64,000 bases of DNA from Eucalyptus grandis (GCF_016545825.1 NC_052621.1:6844199-6908198); one strand, 5' to 3'; positions 50,755-63,840 are shown, numbered from the stretch's first letter. The notes: a model not told the origin generated them from the letters alone. Numbers and translations: made by a program.

Positions 50755-51190
50755 CAATGTGAAGAAAATTCTTAAATTGATACACATGTAATAAATTTAC
50801 CAAAACTAATTTTTTAACTACAAAAAACCTAAAACTAGTACAACCATGACAAACTTACTCTTTGTTAATTTCAGTAAATTTTACCATTAAATTGTTGAGT
50901 TGTATAACATGTGGCATACCAGTTTCGAGTTTTACCCTTCATTTGTCACATATATACCCATTTGTATTTTTTCATTATATTAATCAAATTTAATGAAAAT
51001 TGACTGAAAATAAATTTATCACAAATATACCAATTTGAGGTTTTTTGTGATTAAAAAATTAGTTTAGGTAAATTTATATCATGTGTACAAGTTTTGGATT
51101 TTTTGTGGCTAAAAAATTAATTTATAATAAATTTGTCATAAATGTACTAATTCAAGGTTTTTTTTTTTATCAACATTAACTCTAAATTAA
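50755..51190. repeat. Degenerate AT-rich tandem repeat, unit D
   Basis: Counterpart of 3285-3710, more diverged. Confidence 0.5.
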
Positions 51191-51399
51191 ATATACACAA
51201 AATTTTCACGATATATACCGGTCTCTTGTCCAAGTATATACCACCACGTGAGACGTTGACCCTGCGAAATCCATGAAAAACGGGGGATTGCCTCCAGATC
51301 TACATGCGCCATTGGGGAAAATTCTGGGGGACAATTAGAAGCCCTCCAACTTTGAATGTTGATTGTAGACTTTTTGGCTTTTTAAGTAGGATTTTGTGT

Positions 51400-51614
51400 A
51401 ACCACTGGGATTTGCCCAGTAGCCACTCTTCCAACATGGAAGGGGGAGGTAAAAGGTTCCAATCTCCGCATTCTCAGGGGGGATTGGGGTGGGGATAATT
51501 TAGTTTATAGTATGAGTTTCGACTCCAACACCTTGCAAGAAGACATGTCAAAAGTCTGAAAATGAGAGTTAGAATAGAAGTAAAATATGACCGACCAAAA
51601 AAAAAAAAAAACGT
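51400..51614 (+). mobile_element. SINE-like retroposon
   Basis: A 215-bp insertion absent from units A-C. It ends in an A tract of about 15 and is flanked by 13-bp direct repeats (TAGGATTTTGTGT at 51387-51399 and TAAGATTTTGTGT at 51615-51627, one mismatch). GGTTCCAATCTCC at 51455-51467 resembles the tRNA B box (GGTTCGAATCTCC in many plant SINEs), and TTGCCCAGTAGCC near 51412-51424 is a weak A box. Confidence 0.75.
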
Positions 51615-51715
51615 AAGATTTTGTGTTAGCTTCTGCCTTGTTCCTTTCTTTTGGGTTGGGAGCAAAGAATTTGGAGAAAATACTGACAAAACAAGCAACA
51701 TGATGGAAGACTCTG

Positions 51716-54700
51716 TGTCACGAGTAGCAAGGGTTATTTTCGTAACATCCCAGGTGCGTCGCTGTCTCATTCCCTTTTTATCTTTTCATTAAACACATGC
51801 GGAAGCGTATATATAATACCCGGACAACAACAAGTAGCCAAAAAAACAATCATTTAAAAATATACAATTACATCAGTTATATTTACAAGCTTTTTTTTTT
51901 GTCATGGCCGTTATATTTACAACCATTACATGCTTTATGCTAAAAAAAGGCCAGGGTAAATCTTAGCTCCTCTATCAAGATTTCAATCCCTCCATACCTA
52001 CAATCTAAAAAACAATGAGGTGAGTCATGGATTCAGTAAGTAAAACCCCTGATTCTCTATTAGGAAGACATCTCATTGTCAAAATCTTGTAGATACAACA
52101 CTCGCAATGCAATATCGATGGCAAATCATTAGCAAACTCATTGCTACACTTCAACTACATGCAAATGTCCACTGCAACATGCTTCAATGCCTGCTTACCT
52201 TTAGCTTGCCAATGAACATATCAACATATCATACTTATGCATATACCGGCACTCATGCAAATTCATTTATCGTCATCCTGGCTCAACTAGGCTCTCGCGG
52301 CTCAATCGAGGCATCCAACTTCAAGCTCGGCATCCTGGCTCAACCAGGGCATCTTGGCTCAATTGAGGTATCTTGGCGCTAGCTCACCAAGGCATCCGTG
52401 CTCAACCCAGGCATCCTAGCTCAACTAGGGCATCCCGTTCAATGAATGAGGCATCGCCGCCAACGTTGTGTGGCGATGGACGCCTTTTCCTCGTTAAGTG
52501 CATCCATAAATGCATCACACAAGCGGTTCTTTCTTTGCTCTTAGTTGACACATGCATGGGATGAAGACGTGCTCATTCATTCGTGTGTGTCATGAATTTC
52601 TTATACTTCACTAGCAAATATGTTAGGAATAATCTTTAGTCCGTAACTTGAACCAATCACTTAGTGCCAATCCCTGCACTGGACAAGGCTCGGAAATGGC
52701 ATGCCTTAATGCCGATCTGTGACCTTGAGGCATGGGTACACCTCGCTTAGGTGACGATCCCAGGCTTAACAGACCTCGGCTCCAACCCGATGTGACTACA
52801 CATGTATCGAGAATGATCCTTGGCTCGCAGTTTCATTCAACGTCAAGCACAAAGTCCCTGCATCCATTTGGACCATGGAAATCGGTATGCTTGGTGCCTT
52901 ACCCAGACCTCGTGGGTTTGGGTGATCCCCAAACCGATCAAGGCATAAGATCGACACACCTCAATGTCGGCTTAGGACCTTGCAGCCTTAGGCGATTCCC
53001 ACACCAAGTGAGACTTGGACCTGGCATCCTATTTATGCCAAAAACCAATGCTTTATGGCTTGGGTGACTTTTTCTTGTGATGAACTCAACCTGAACGAAC
53101 CTCGGCTCCATTACGAACATGAACAACTCAAGCACATGTTCATGCACAAACATGAGTAAAACCATACAAAATATCCAACATCCATCCATGGCTTGACGGG
53201 TGAGCATTTAACTAGACTCAACAATGGAGACTACTGCCCTAGAGGAGACATTGAGATCTAACTTACCGTGGCAACCTTGAAGACCAACTTAGATTAGCTT
53301 GAGGATTTGAGGATGCAAGGCCGAGAAAAAGGAAAGAGAGGAGGAAAGGAGAAAGTGAATGGCATAGTGAAAAATGATGAGGGATCCTCCTATTTATACT
53401 ACTCGACACCATCGTTACTTATCCAAGCAGCCCAATCACATTTCTTGAAGTGGCACGGCTATGGCATCAAGGTGGCAAGCCTAGTTTGCAAGGTGGCACA
53501 CCTAGGGTCATAAGAGACCACTTGCCATCTTCTTATTGGATCACTTATTGACTTGCTCTCCAAGGTTTAATTTAGGCTCATGATGTGCTTATGGTCCTAA
53601 GGGACACATAAGCCCCTTTGACGTCGAATGTCCTCTCTTGATTGGTTGGCCTTTGCCTTGTTCACCAAGGCTATTCTTTAGGCTTATCATAACCTAAGAT
53701 TCTAGAGGACACCTAAGCATGAATTACTAACTTTTTCTCCAAGGCAAATTTCAAGCCATCATTACCAAACCAAATGGTCCACTCTAATTTTTCCAAGTGT
53801 CCTGCCTAAAGTCCTTGGGTGGCAAGTCTACTTGTCTCATGATTACACCAAAAGGCTTTGCTTGGCGATCTAGCTTCTAGGCATCATCGATGGTGGCTCG
53901 CTTGTCGCTCTTCCATTGGTCCACCTATATGCCGCATTTAATGGACATTTAATGAAATTTGACAATAATTGTGCTATAGTTGCCAACTCGGCAATTCTAG
54001 AACATTCGGTCATTAATAAGGCCTCATGTATCGCTCTCTAATTGGTTGAATTATGTGCCGCCTTTCTCTAGAATCTTTAAAGATATTTGGCCACTGTCAT
54101 GGCTTTTGACCATTCAAAGAACAACTCACCCCTTCATTTAATGAGGGGTTTATAGAAATTTCCTTATTTTGCCTTTTCCTTCATTAATAAGGTGGTCTAG
54201 AGAATTCTATCATCCAAGTTGGTTTCGAGGCTGGGGAAGAGATCATTAGGTACACCTCAAAATACTGAATCACATACACCCAAGGTTTGACCATCACACC
54301 CCATATTCCCCCAAACTGTTCCTTTAAACAGTCGGTCGACTAATAGGGTCGGTTGTCCTCTGATTGGTTCCAATCCTAAGGCTACCCATGTCCTATTACA
54401 AAGCCAAGACACTCATGAATCTTAGAATTGGTGATGGAATAGCCAGGTTTATCCTTGGGCTCATTTCAGTTGGCACCTGATCCACCGGTAGGGTTCATGG
54501 TCGGTGCATTACCAATCCATGATCGGACATCACCAATTTGAGATTCCGTTCTGATCACTAAGAATTAAAGAGGGAATGATGCATTTTTGGTCAAAAGACA
54601 GTCACATTTGATCAATTTAGATCATTCGTGTATCAGTGCATAATTGGGTGGAATCACCCGCCACCAGAAATTGTGATCGGTCGGATCGACCCGTGACCAT

Positions 54701-54963
54701 CCACTGATCCAAAATCAGCCCATGACCAATTCCGTGATCAAAAAGTCATCTTATGAGCTGGTGATCATATCCCATTGGTATGGTCGGTAGAAATTCACGG
54801 CCGACACCTCGACCAATTCGTGATCAGTCGGTTGGTTGGTTGGTCATGACCGATCCGCAATTCCTTACCGATCGAACCGATCGATCCATGGCAAATGGCC
54901 CATGATCAATCCTTTCAGGACCTTGTGGCCGATCCTTATGAGGTCGGAATCAAGGATGTTGCA
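51716..54963. mobile_element. Probable large solo LTR
   Basis: Interrupts unit-D sequence that is continuous in A-C. Starts TGTCACGAGTAGC and ends GGATGTTGCA (TG...CA), flanked by CTCTG at 51711-51715 and CTTTG at 54964-54968 (5 bp, one mismatch). 3248 bp with no gag or pol motifs in any frame, so a solo LTR or a coding-free derivative. Includes an approximately 20-bp tandem repeat and long stretches rich in GATCGGTCGG/CCGATC words (about 54300-54950). Confidence 0.65.
52265..52450. repeat. About 20-bp imperfect tandem repeat
   Basis: Repeated phrase GGCATCCTGGCTCAACTA with variants (GGCATCTTGGCTCAATTG, GGCATCCTAGCTCAACTA), about eight copies, inside the large LTR-like insertion. Confidence 0.65.
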
Positions 54964-54968
54964 CTTTG

Positions 54969-55902
54969 ACTTGGCTGGCCCCTCCCTTAACGCCACACGA
55001 TGTAGATTGGTTGACAACCATGATTTCTATTTTGTGCTCTTCCCATGCCTTCAATTAATCTGGATTAAATTCTAATTTTAAATTTAGGATATGCAAGTCG
55101 AAATTATGAAATTCGAAAAGAAATATAATAAGTTGCTTGATAGACATCATGATAAGATGAAATAATTTTTATCAAGAATTTTGCAAACCGATCCATTATG
55201 GAGTGGTAGTATGGCCGAAAGTTGAGAACTATTCATCAAACTCGTTGAATCTTATTCATCTTAGAGGTCACGAGTAGATATTGAGCACTTTTACTTATTG
55301 TTTCTAGTGGTGGAAATTAGAAAATTAAGACAACAACATGTCAATAAGTCTAACAAAAAATAGTTAATTTATCTGTGATCACGTTTTATGATATGGCAAG
55401 AACTTCAATCACATATACAATCAACAAGTAGTAATGATGACTTAATAATGTCTAATGAAAGACTGTTTTCAAGCATCTTCAACCATTTTCTTAGATTATC
55501 ATCACCATTTGAATATTGAGATTTTTGCATTGACACAATTATCTAAGTCACTGGAGTTCACATGCTTAAAAAACAAGGGGTGAACCACGTATCCCATCCG
55601 TAACACACTTGTTTCTTGACCGTGTGGAAAGAGATGATTTCCAATCCAACAAAAAGGACACAAAGTATGATAAACGATGTGAAAGTAAACTTGCGAAAAA
55701 GAAGAGAAGAGAAAAAAAAAGTCTCAATCATGAAAGTAGAGACCCGCTTTAATTGAGTTAAACCAAACATCCACGACATCACTTACTGTGTTTTGGTTAT
55801 GTGTTTCTCCCTCCCTCACTTCCTCATGGGTGCATCATTATCAGTGTCATCCTTAGCTAGTAGGTTTTATTGAGGATGACATCAAGTAAGGATGTTTGTG
55901 AG
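54969..55902. other. Intergenic block of unit D, no gene
   Basis: Resumes the unit sequence (counterpart of 4268-5175). AT-rich with no conserved ORF. Confidence 0.55.
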
Positions 55903-55908
55903 GTATTT

Positions 55909-57160
55909 TTAAGGAAAAGCACATTAGAAGTGCCAAAAGTTGTATACGGCACTCACTTTGATACCAAAAGTTTATGTTGGATCACTTAACTGTCTAATCG
56001 GAGAAAAAATCACTTTGGTGCCATCGGCGAAAAATTCTTGCTAAATTGGTTACGTGGCTTTTATATTAGAAAAAAAGTTGATGTGGTAAAAATTTAAAAA
56101 TGCATTCCACGTGGAATGGCATAAACGATATTGTTTTATGTTCATCTTAAGAAATGACGTTGTTTTGCCATTGTACATGGATTGAAATTAGGGTTCTTCA
56201 TCCACAATCCTCGCTTGACGCCGACCTTAGCTTGTTCACCCACTCTCGCTTGTCCACCGTTGCTTGGTCGCCATCATTCGGCCATCGCCATAGTTGCTCC
56301 ATCAGGTGAGCGACGACGAGTTCGTTCATGGCACGCATGCCCCTCCTGTATAGGGTGCCCATCCCCTATAGCTCAAATTGGTGCTTGGAGCCGTTGTTTT
56401 TGGGCTTGGCTTGCTAGGAGAAGGTGGGGGAATGACCAAAATGACAGAGGCGTGTAGTCATTTCCAGACTTGGGAGCGAGGAGAGGCTAAGGTGGTTGCT
56501 CGGGTAAGAAGCGACATGAAGAATAAGAGGCAAGGGTGGAGAAGGAGGAGGAAGAAGGGGGTTGAAGGTGGAGAAAACGAAGACGAGAAGGGTGAGAGAG
56601 ACAAGGAAGGCGCATATGGAGATGGTGGACTGGGTTTTGCTCAAGAGGCGGTCAGAGTGGGTCCTTCTGAAGGGGGAGGGAGAAGGAGGAGGAGGACAAG
56701 AGCTTGGGCTTGTCGACAATGTCATATGAATTGGAGGTAGAGCAGTGCTGGTGCTGGTGCTTGTGTTGTTCTTCAGGGAAGAAGACGAGAAAGAAGCGTA
56801 TGCCCGACAAGTTCTAGTCACTGCTCCTGCCTTTGCTCATCACTAATATGCCCATTTGCATGCCTCCCACTCCCTCTCTCTCTTGATCTTTCAATTTGGG
56901 AATTTAGGGTTCTTACTTAGGGGAAGGACCAAAATGGCGTCGTTTTGTTGATTGGATGCTAACTGTACTCTCCGACAAGTCACGTCGGCTTCAAAAATTA
57001 ATAAAAAAGTGTCACGTCAGATTTTCGGCCAATCAGATCAGCGTTGACATTGAAATGATAGTTTTGTAAACTTATTAGCACTTAAGTGAACACAAATAAA
57101 TTTTTGGCAAAAATGTGAGTGCCATACATAACTTTTGTCACTTTTAATGTACTTACCCTC
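55909..57160. mobile_element. MULE-like element with possible captured gene segment
   Basis: A 1252-bp insertion into unit-D sequence. Inverted ends match over about 45 bp: left includes AGAAGTGCCAAAAGTTGTAT and right (reverse complement) includes AAAAGTGACAAAAGTTATGT. GTATTT flanks both sides (55903-55908, 57161-57166). Long terminal inverted repeats suggest Mutator type. The interior (56180-56880) is much less AT-rich and holds a 135-codon minus-strand frame at 56414-56821 with a hydrophobic stretch ICAFLVSLTLLVFVFSTF behind a basic, Pro/Ser-rich N-terminus, as in type II membrane proteins. Confidence 0.75.
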
Positions 57161-58285
57161 GTATTTACAAATATTTATAAATTGTTTTTTTATAATTAGG
57201 TTTTGCATTGAAATTGAGATTAGAGATTCCTAAGTATTGCTTTCTCATGATTAAGTCTGGCTGTGAAATTTATCCCAATGTTGATGTTTTCAAAGGCGTG
57301 AAGCTCCAATTCCTTCACGGGTTAATATCATTGAAAATCTTAAATCTATATCTCCATGAGACATTCACCTCAAATTTATTTTCGTTTGACAAAAAATCAT
57401 TAAGTAGGACCTCCATGACATATTTAATTAAAACTAATTTTTGCCTCATGAAAATCCCAAATCGACATTATTGACCCAAATATACATTCTATTAAAATAT
57501 ATACATGTTCATACACATGGATTTCCCACGTTGGTCCTATCAATTTCCGTGTCAAAACTATCTTACTATCGTTTGCCACGTGTGATCCGTCTTGCAATCG
57601 CATGTGAACACATATACATATAACGGGATATTGAATAAAATTTTAACCGATGGTAGATTTGACTTAGGGTACCAACATGGATTTTTTTTAATGAAAAATT
57701 AGTTTAAGGTGAATATGTCATAAGTTTCAATTTAGGAGTTTTTGTGAAATGGAATTTAGTTTGAAAATAAATGTGTCCTAAGGTATCAATTTAGAATATT
57801 TAATGGTAATAACCCTTCCTTATTGCAGAACCCTTCCTTCCCCAACTCAAGTTGGCTCACTTCCGGAATTAATGTTGAGCAAGACTATCTAATAAAATCC
57901 TATGGACAAGAACATTCTCGGTGCCAAAAGGATTGTTTAGCCAAAAAAAAAAAAAAAAAAAAAAACAGAAAAGAAAGATCAAATTCACCAAAAATAGTAA
58001 AATTAATTAAAAAGAAGTGTGATTGAGTTGTAGAATTTGTTGCATAATATTAGACTTATCAAAATAAGTTATAGATGGGATGAGTTGTTATATAGTTAAG
58101 TCATGTTCACTAAATGAGTTATAATGGGCTTAAACATAATTTGGATATTAAAATATTCATAAATGGGTTTATAACTTACTTATACCCAACCCTTCTTTAT
58201 AATTCTCTCTTCATTCTCTCTCACCCTTACTTGGTCTCAAGCTTGCTCGCTCCTTAAGCTCTCTTCATTGTGTCTCTTGTATTAT
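57161..58285. other. Intergenic block of unit D, last unit-derived sequence
   Basis: Counterpart of 5166-6305. Beyond about 58285 the similarity to the tandem unit stops. A poly(A) tract lies at 57943-57964. Confidence 0.55.
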
Positions 58286-58564
58286 GATTGTAACATCCTG
58301 GGTCTCCTTTCATTGTGTCTCTTGTATTATGATTGTAACATTCTAGGTCTTCATTGTATACATATTGTCCACTTTGGACACTAACTCCTCACGATTTTGT
58401 TCTTTTCAAGGTAGTCCATACTACTCCAAGAAAACGCATGTCTACAATTAGATGTCCCATTGCCTTATAAGGCAGCCCGAAACTCCCTCCCTAGGCAATG
58501 TGGGACAAGAGACATGCCCCCTCCCTACGCACGTCTAGGGACTGAGGCATGGACGCACCGCCAT
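58286..58564. repeat. Repetitive segment, LTR-like, unassigned
   Basis: Begins with TGTAACATCCTGGGTCT, then repeats about 46 bp of the preceding host sequence (TTCATTGTGTCTCTTGTATT) followed by TGTAACATTCTAGGTCT. Contains CTCCCTAGGCAATGTGGGAC, a phrase typical of dispersed plant repeats. I cannot fix its ends. Confidence 0.4.
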
Positions 58565-60579
58565 TGTGACATCCTTAATTTCCAATCCTATTTTCAATTG
58601 AATAAGTTGAGCTTTTCATTGACGCGTCTATAGTTCTATTCTTTGTGTTGATCACTCATGAGATAACTAGTCTATTTGAGGAAGCCGTTAAGGGATTTTA
58701 ATGCAATAGATTTGAGAATTCGACCAGGAATCAACTGTTCAACCGTGCTAATCTGTAAGGGTTATTACGGCACAGTTAAAAATCGATCAGAGATCAGAGA
58801 TAAGTCGATCTAATTGAAATATGTGATGAAAGTGTGGATTGCAAAATTCTCATCGATCGGCACTAAATCGATTTTTCTGTTGTTTTGGTACTCCGTGTTC
58901 GCATTTGAAACCTTGAGATTTTCACGACAACCAACAGTCGCCAATGTGTCAAAGATGTACATTATGGCTCGAAAATAATTGACCACGGGGCAATTGCAAT
59001 AAAAATTTCTAAAAGCTACTCGATAGGCTAGGTCACGCTAAAATCGCTTCAGATTGAAATTAACAGTGAATTTGAATTCGATTTCAAAAAATTGAAAGTT
59101 CTATCATGTCACGATTTATTTTAGGAACGTCAACTCATCTTCGAAGATTTTTCTACAAATCGAGATTTTTGGCGAAAATATAAAATATGGCTGTTTTTGT
59201 CTGGAAAATTCAGGGGACCTTTTTTTTTTCGTGTTTTTTAGATGCAAGTTGATTCTATTGGCAAAGAAAAATGTCAATTTGGTCAAGGACATCTTGATTG
59301 GATTTATAGGGACCATTTTAGGTTCAATTGAAGAGAAATTGATCCAATTTGGGAAGTGGTGCCCAAATTCGTAGGTCCCCTTGGTGCACAACATTTTGGA
59401 CCTTTTGGCAAGTGTGTTGGGAAGTTTTAGAGTGGATAGGAGCTGCTGACCAAGGCTGGAGAGGTGGGGCTTATTGGATGAGCTCAAAGGAGACAACTTT
59501 GGCTTCTAGAAGACTTTGTGGCCCCCTCAAGCCATCTACTGTCCCCATTCTTCTCTAGCAGCCTCCTTTCTCCATTAAAAGAGTTTTTGAGCTCAAAAGT
59601 TGTAGAGAAGCTAGCCAACTCCCCCCTTCGCCGTCTCAAGCCCGTTGGATCCCCCTGCTGCCGCCGCATTACCATCGCGCCCTCACGTGAGCCATGCTTG
59701 TCCGCACGCCGTTCTGCCTCCAATTGCACCTAGTATCGCCTCCTGATGCCTTCAAGCCATCGTCCCTGGCCGTTGGAGCCACTTGGTTGCTCGTCTCGCC
59801 GCCGAAAGCCACCGCCTACTCCGCTCGCCTGCCTAGCCATTTCCAACCCAAGTCGAGCCCCATGCCACCTCTCTCAACCCATTAATAGAATTGAAGTCCA
59901 GCAAGCCTCCGTGGGCTTTAGGACCCATTTCGGACCTCTTACGGGCCTTGTAAGGTGTCACCGCTTCAAAGTTTATTGCCCGCCTTCACGTTGCCGTTGT
60001 TGTGAAATCATTGGATTTCAAAACTGGTTTTACTCACTAAACTCTACTTAAGGAGTTAATGATGCTTAAGGATTGATTAGTTTAGCCTAAGTATGGTTTT
60101 GGTGGTTAATTAGAATGGATTAACAATTTAATTACTCATTATTGCATGTTAGGTGGTTAGATTGGCTTAATTAGCGACTAGATAGGTTGTATTATTTATC
60201 TAGATAGGTTGGAAATTTCCGAGCACGTTTCGGTATTTAATTAGGTTTTTTCCGGCCTTTAATTGTATTTATTTAATTATTTATTATTTTCAAAAATTAT
60301 ACTGGGATAGCCAGTGACCAGAATTTTGTGCTGATTATAATGGTATGTTTGGTTTATTTCATTGAGTGTTGATTTGTGCAAATTGAGTGGAAATTGTAAT
60401 TTTGGGTATTTATCCCAAAATTGAGTAATTTTGGTATTTAATTGAAACATACCAAGTGTCAGTTTTTAACATCGAAAATGTTTTTGTGGACTATAATTAG
60501 TGTGATTTTGAAAAGAAAGATATTGTTTTTTTGGCTTAGGTCGACCGTGTACCCACACATGATTATTTTATCGGTTATT

Positions 60580-60725
60580 ATCAATGTGGTGAATTGTTAG
60601 CTTATGTGAGCTCCTTTACACGTCAGCTTGTGAGAGTAGTATACCATATCAGCCTATGAGCTCGATATGTCAGCTTGTGTGAGCTAAGATCGTTTTATCG
60701 GCTTGAGTGAGCACGATATATATAT
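60580..60725. repeat. Short tandem repeat (CAGCTTGTGTGAGC type), left half
   Basis: Imperfect copies of CAGCTTGTGTGAGCTAAGAT with variants such as CGGCTTGAGTGAGCACGATA. The array resumes at 63708 after the nested insertion. Confidence 0.7.
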
Positions 60726-63707
60726 TGTTGACACCTAAATTTTGACGACCAGTTTAGTCATTTATTGCATAAAAATTAGGGATTAATTTTTAACCCCTAA
60801 GAAGAAATATTATAATTCAATTTTAGGTGCATTTATTTATTTATTTATTTATGGTAAAAAGTGCATTTATTTTTAATTTACATGTTTTGCATTTTATTTT
60901 TAGGACTCTTGGTAGATGGGTTTGAATAATATTTCCGAGCTCTAGCTTGGCAAGCCGGATTAGGCCCGCGAAAGGAGTAAATTAACCCAAGCCTTTTTTT
61001 TAATTAATTATCTCGTGGGAAATTGAGATTTGATGCGATATTACGGTGGTTTTTGGAATCGGGTTGCAATCTTATCTTTAGTCTTTAGATGATAAAATCG
61101 TTTGGAATATTAAGGAGATAAGGAAAATAAGAGGATTTTTGGTGATCGAGAGGTTATAGACTATCTTCGTGTATATTGAAAAAACGAGATCAAATATTCT
61201 ACAAAGATCACCTACTTTTACCTATAAAAGCAACATGTACGAAGAAAGATGGGGGCTTTTCTTGGTTTTCAAGTCAAAATCCACTTTGAAAGGGAAAAGA
61301 ATTTTGGTGCTTTAGGGAGCCGTCTGTGGAGTCCTCGAGAGAAGGAGAGAAGCACAAAAAGGGAAGAAAGGGAAAAAGTGAAAAAAAGTAAAAGGGGGTA
61401 AAGGTGATTGGACATTTATTGTTCATTACCCCCTTCCTTCTACCGTTTCCGCTTCTGCCTCCCTCCTGCCGGATCCGAATCTGATCCACCCTCCTTGCGA
61501 TGGCCGGTGCTGCCTCATCGGGCCACCACACTAGATGGCCCTGCTTCCGATCTATGCATGCACCTGAAGTTTCTCGGCCCGCGACACCCTTCGCCGGCGG
61601 TCCAAGCTGCTGCACGCACGCATCAGCTACGCCGATCCGACCGCGAATTTGCCCAGCCCGGAGTCCGGTGAAGCTACCACTTTCCTCCCCGTGCCGCGCC
61701 GACCCACGATTCCAACGAGCCATTGCCACCCAACGCCACCCCTACATCAATGGTCACAGCAGACCACCTCCCTGCCGGACACCACATCGCGCCATCACTT
61801 CCCTCTGCTTAGTCCCCGCATCCGCTTGGAGCCCGATCTACCGCACCGGAGCGCCGATCTCGCCCTCGACTTGCTGCTGACTCGCAATGCCAAGCCCAGA
61901 TTCGAGCCCCCACACGTTTGAGTGACGTCTTTGCTGCCAGGCATCTTCACCTTGCGACGCCGCCCGGCCGAAGCCCACTACGGCCTCGGCTCGAGCTTGC
62001 ACTTCCGCCACCGGACCGATGACCCACTCCCCGGAGACCAGCCGCGAGCAAGCTGTGTTTGAAAAAAAGGGAAAAGAAGAAAAAAAGAAGAAAGAAAATT
62101 AGGTAGTTTATTTATTTATTTATCTCTTTCTTGAATTTTTATTATTTTTCCTTTATATCTTGTTTTTAGTAGAATTGTTCCTTAAATATATGATTGATAT
62201 TCCGACATGGAAAAAGTCCCTCAAGCTAGGGATTAACAGTCCAATTTTTGCGCCCGAAATCCAACTTGCAATCTCTTACAAAAATCAACAATCCAATCTC
62301 ACGCCCGAGATTCAATTCGCGATTTAATTTTAAAATTAGTCAACTCGATCTCATGCACAAGATATGGTTCGCCAATTTTTGGATATCAACATTATCTTGC
62401 TTGATTTGATGTCGTGGTGTTTGAGTCAGTTTTATTTTCGTAAAAGGAAAAGGAAATCAAAAAAGAAAAATTGAATTAGGATTAGGTTTGTTTTTGTTTT
62501 TTTTAATTATCTTGCATGTTTAGAATATGGATTTTATTTTGAATCATGAAAAAGAAAACAAAAAAGTGCATTCATTTAGGATGTTAGGTTTTTTTATTTA
62601 TTTGAATTGCATGTTTAATTATGTGTTAGTTTTAATTTCGAATTTCATAAAAGAAAAATTAGAATTTGGGCATTCTTTGTACGTAATGGCATATTAGAGT
62701 TTAGATTGATTTTTGCATTCTAGGTTAGAGTCTACTAAGTTAAAATAATATCTTAGTTTAAATTAGGATTTAGTCTGACCTGATCCTTAATATAAGCTAA
62801 ATAGAATCTTAATCTAGATAGTTATTTTTTGCATTTTCCTTAATTTCGAATTTCATGGAAAAAAAATAAAATTTGTTTTAGGTTGAATTAGTTTCAATTT
62901 TTTAGGACAGATTCCATGGTTTTTTTTAGAATATAAAGGATCTTGTGCACGTCATATAGAATTAGGCCCATAAAATGCACGTCATTTAGTGATTATTGCT
63001 AGGTTCATTTAATTAGAAATTGCCCGTCATTAGAATTAGGTCATTTTTGTTAATTTATATTGCATATTTAATTATTGCATGTTCATTAAGAAATCATTAG
63101 TTTTTTTTTACTCATCATATAGTTTAGGATATATTGCCATGCCATATTATTTCATATTAGATTAGAAGAATTGCATTGCATATGGACTATATTCTTGTTA
63201 AAAAAGTGAAAATAAAAATTGAGTAATTGCTTGTTAATTAGAAATCATATCTAAGATTGCTTATGTAAATTCTGATCTAACAATGCAAATGCTTTCGTTG
63301 CTTTGAGATAAGTCCTACAATTTATTTATTGCTTTACTTGGGTGTTAAATTGGTGCTTTGTGCACCTGCATGATTGCCTCACATGTTAGGGAAATAGATT
63401 TAAAATCAATTTAAGCTACCTGCAAAAAACGTTTTTGAAAATAAAAGAATGATACCAAAAGGGCATTAGAAAAATCTAGTGTAATCAAGTCATTGTACCC
63501 ATAGTCTCTCGTTACTTTACTTGGGTTTCTAATCGACCCACCAAAAATAGATTAGTGGTGACTCCTAAATAAAATCTATTTGTATGTTAAGAATATGAAT
63601 ATAAGTCGTGAATTGGTATGAGCTTGGGAGAGCCCGAGTTAAGTCTAGGCTTAACAATCCATTAGCCAAACTCTAGGTGGTTCACACCCGAAAAATTGGT
63701 CACGACA
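60726..63707. mobile_element. Probable 3-kb solo LTR, nested in a tandem repeat
   Basis: Begins TGTTGACACCTAAATTTTG and ends TTGGTCACGACA. The start is like that of the very long LTRs of Tat/Ogre-type gypsy elements (family knowledge). Flanked by TATAT at 60721-60725 and 63708-63712, though the site is itself a TA repeat. 2982 bp with no gag or pol domain. The GC-rich island at about 61430-62050 gives short frames but no recognised protein. Confidence 0.65.
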
Positions 63708-63840
63708 TATATATATTAGCTTGTGTGAGCTAAGATCGTTTTATCAGCTTGTGCGAGCACGATCTATATATTTATCAGCTTGAGCGAGCTATGACCATAT
63801 ATTGCAGCTTATGTGAGTAGTGGTGGTATTAAGGGGATTG
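63708..63840. repeat. Short tandem repeat (CAGCTTGTGTGAGC type), right half
   Basis: TAGCTTGTGTGAGCTAAGAT, CAGCTTGTGCGAGCACGATC, CAGCTTGAGCGAGC, CAGCTTATGTGAG. Continuation of 60580-60725. Confidence 0.7.

Noticed and set aside
51455..51467. Stand-alone tRNA gene
   Set aside because: Only a B-box-like motif with a weak A box, no cloverleaf, and an A-tail with target duplication; better explained as a SINE.
58286..58564. Possible Cassandra-type TRIM with 5S rRNA-like sequence
   Set aside because: TGTAACA-type start and the GTAGTCCATACTACTCC phrase suggested it, but I could not align the 5S promoter boxes.
61274..61921. Overlapping ORFs up to 151 codons in the GC-rich island of the solo LTR
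   Set aside because: Both strands are open, there are no motifs, and long Tat-type LTRs commonly have such islands.
60580..63840. Spaced short repeats considered as a CRISPR-like array
   Set aside because: Repeat units are imperfect, spacers are not unique or regular, there are no cas genes, and the DNA is plant nuclear.
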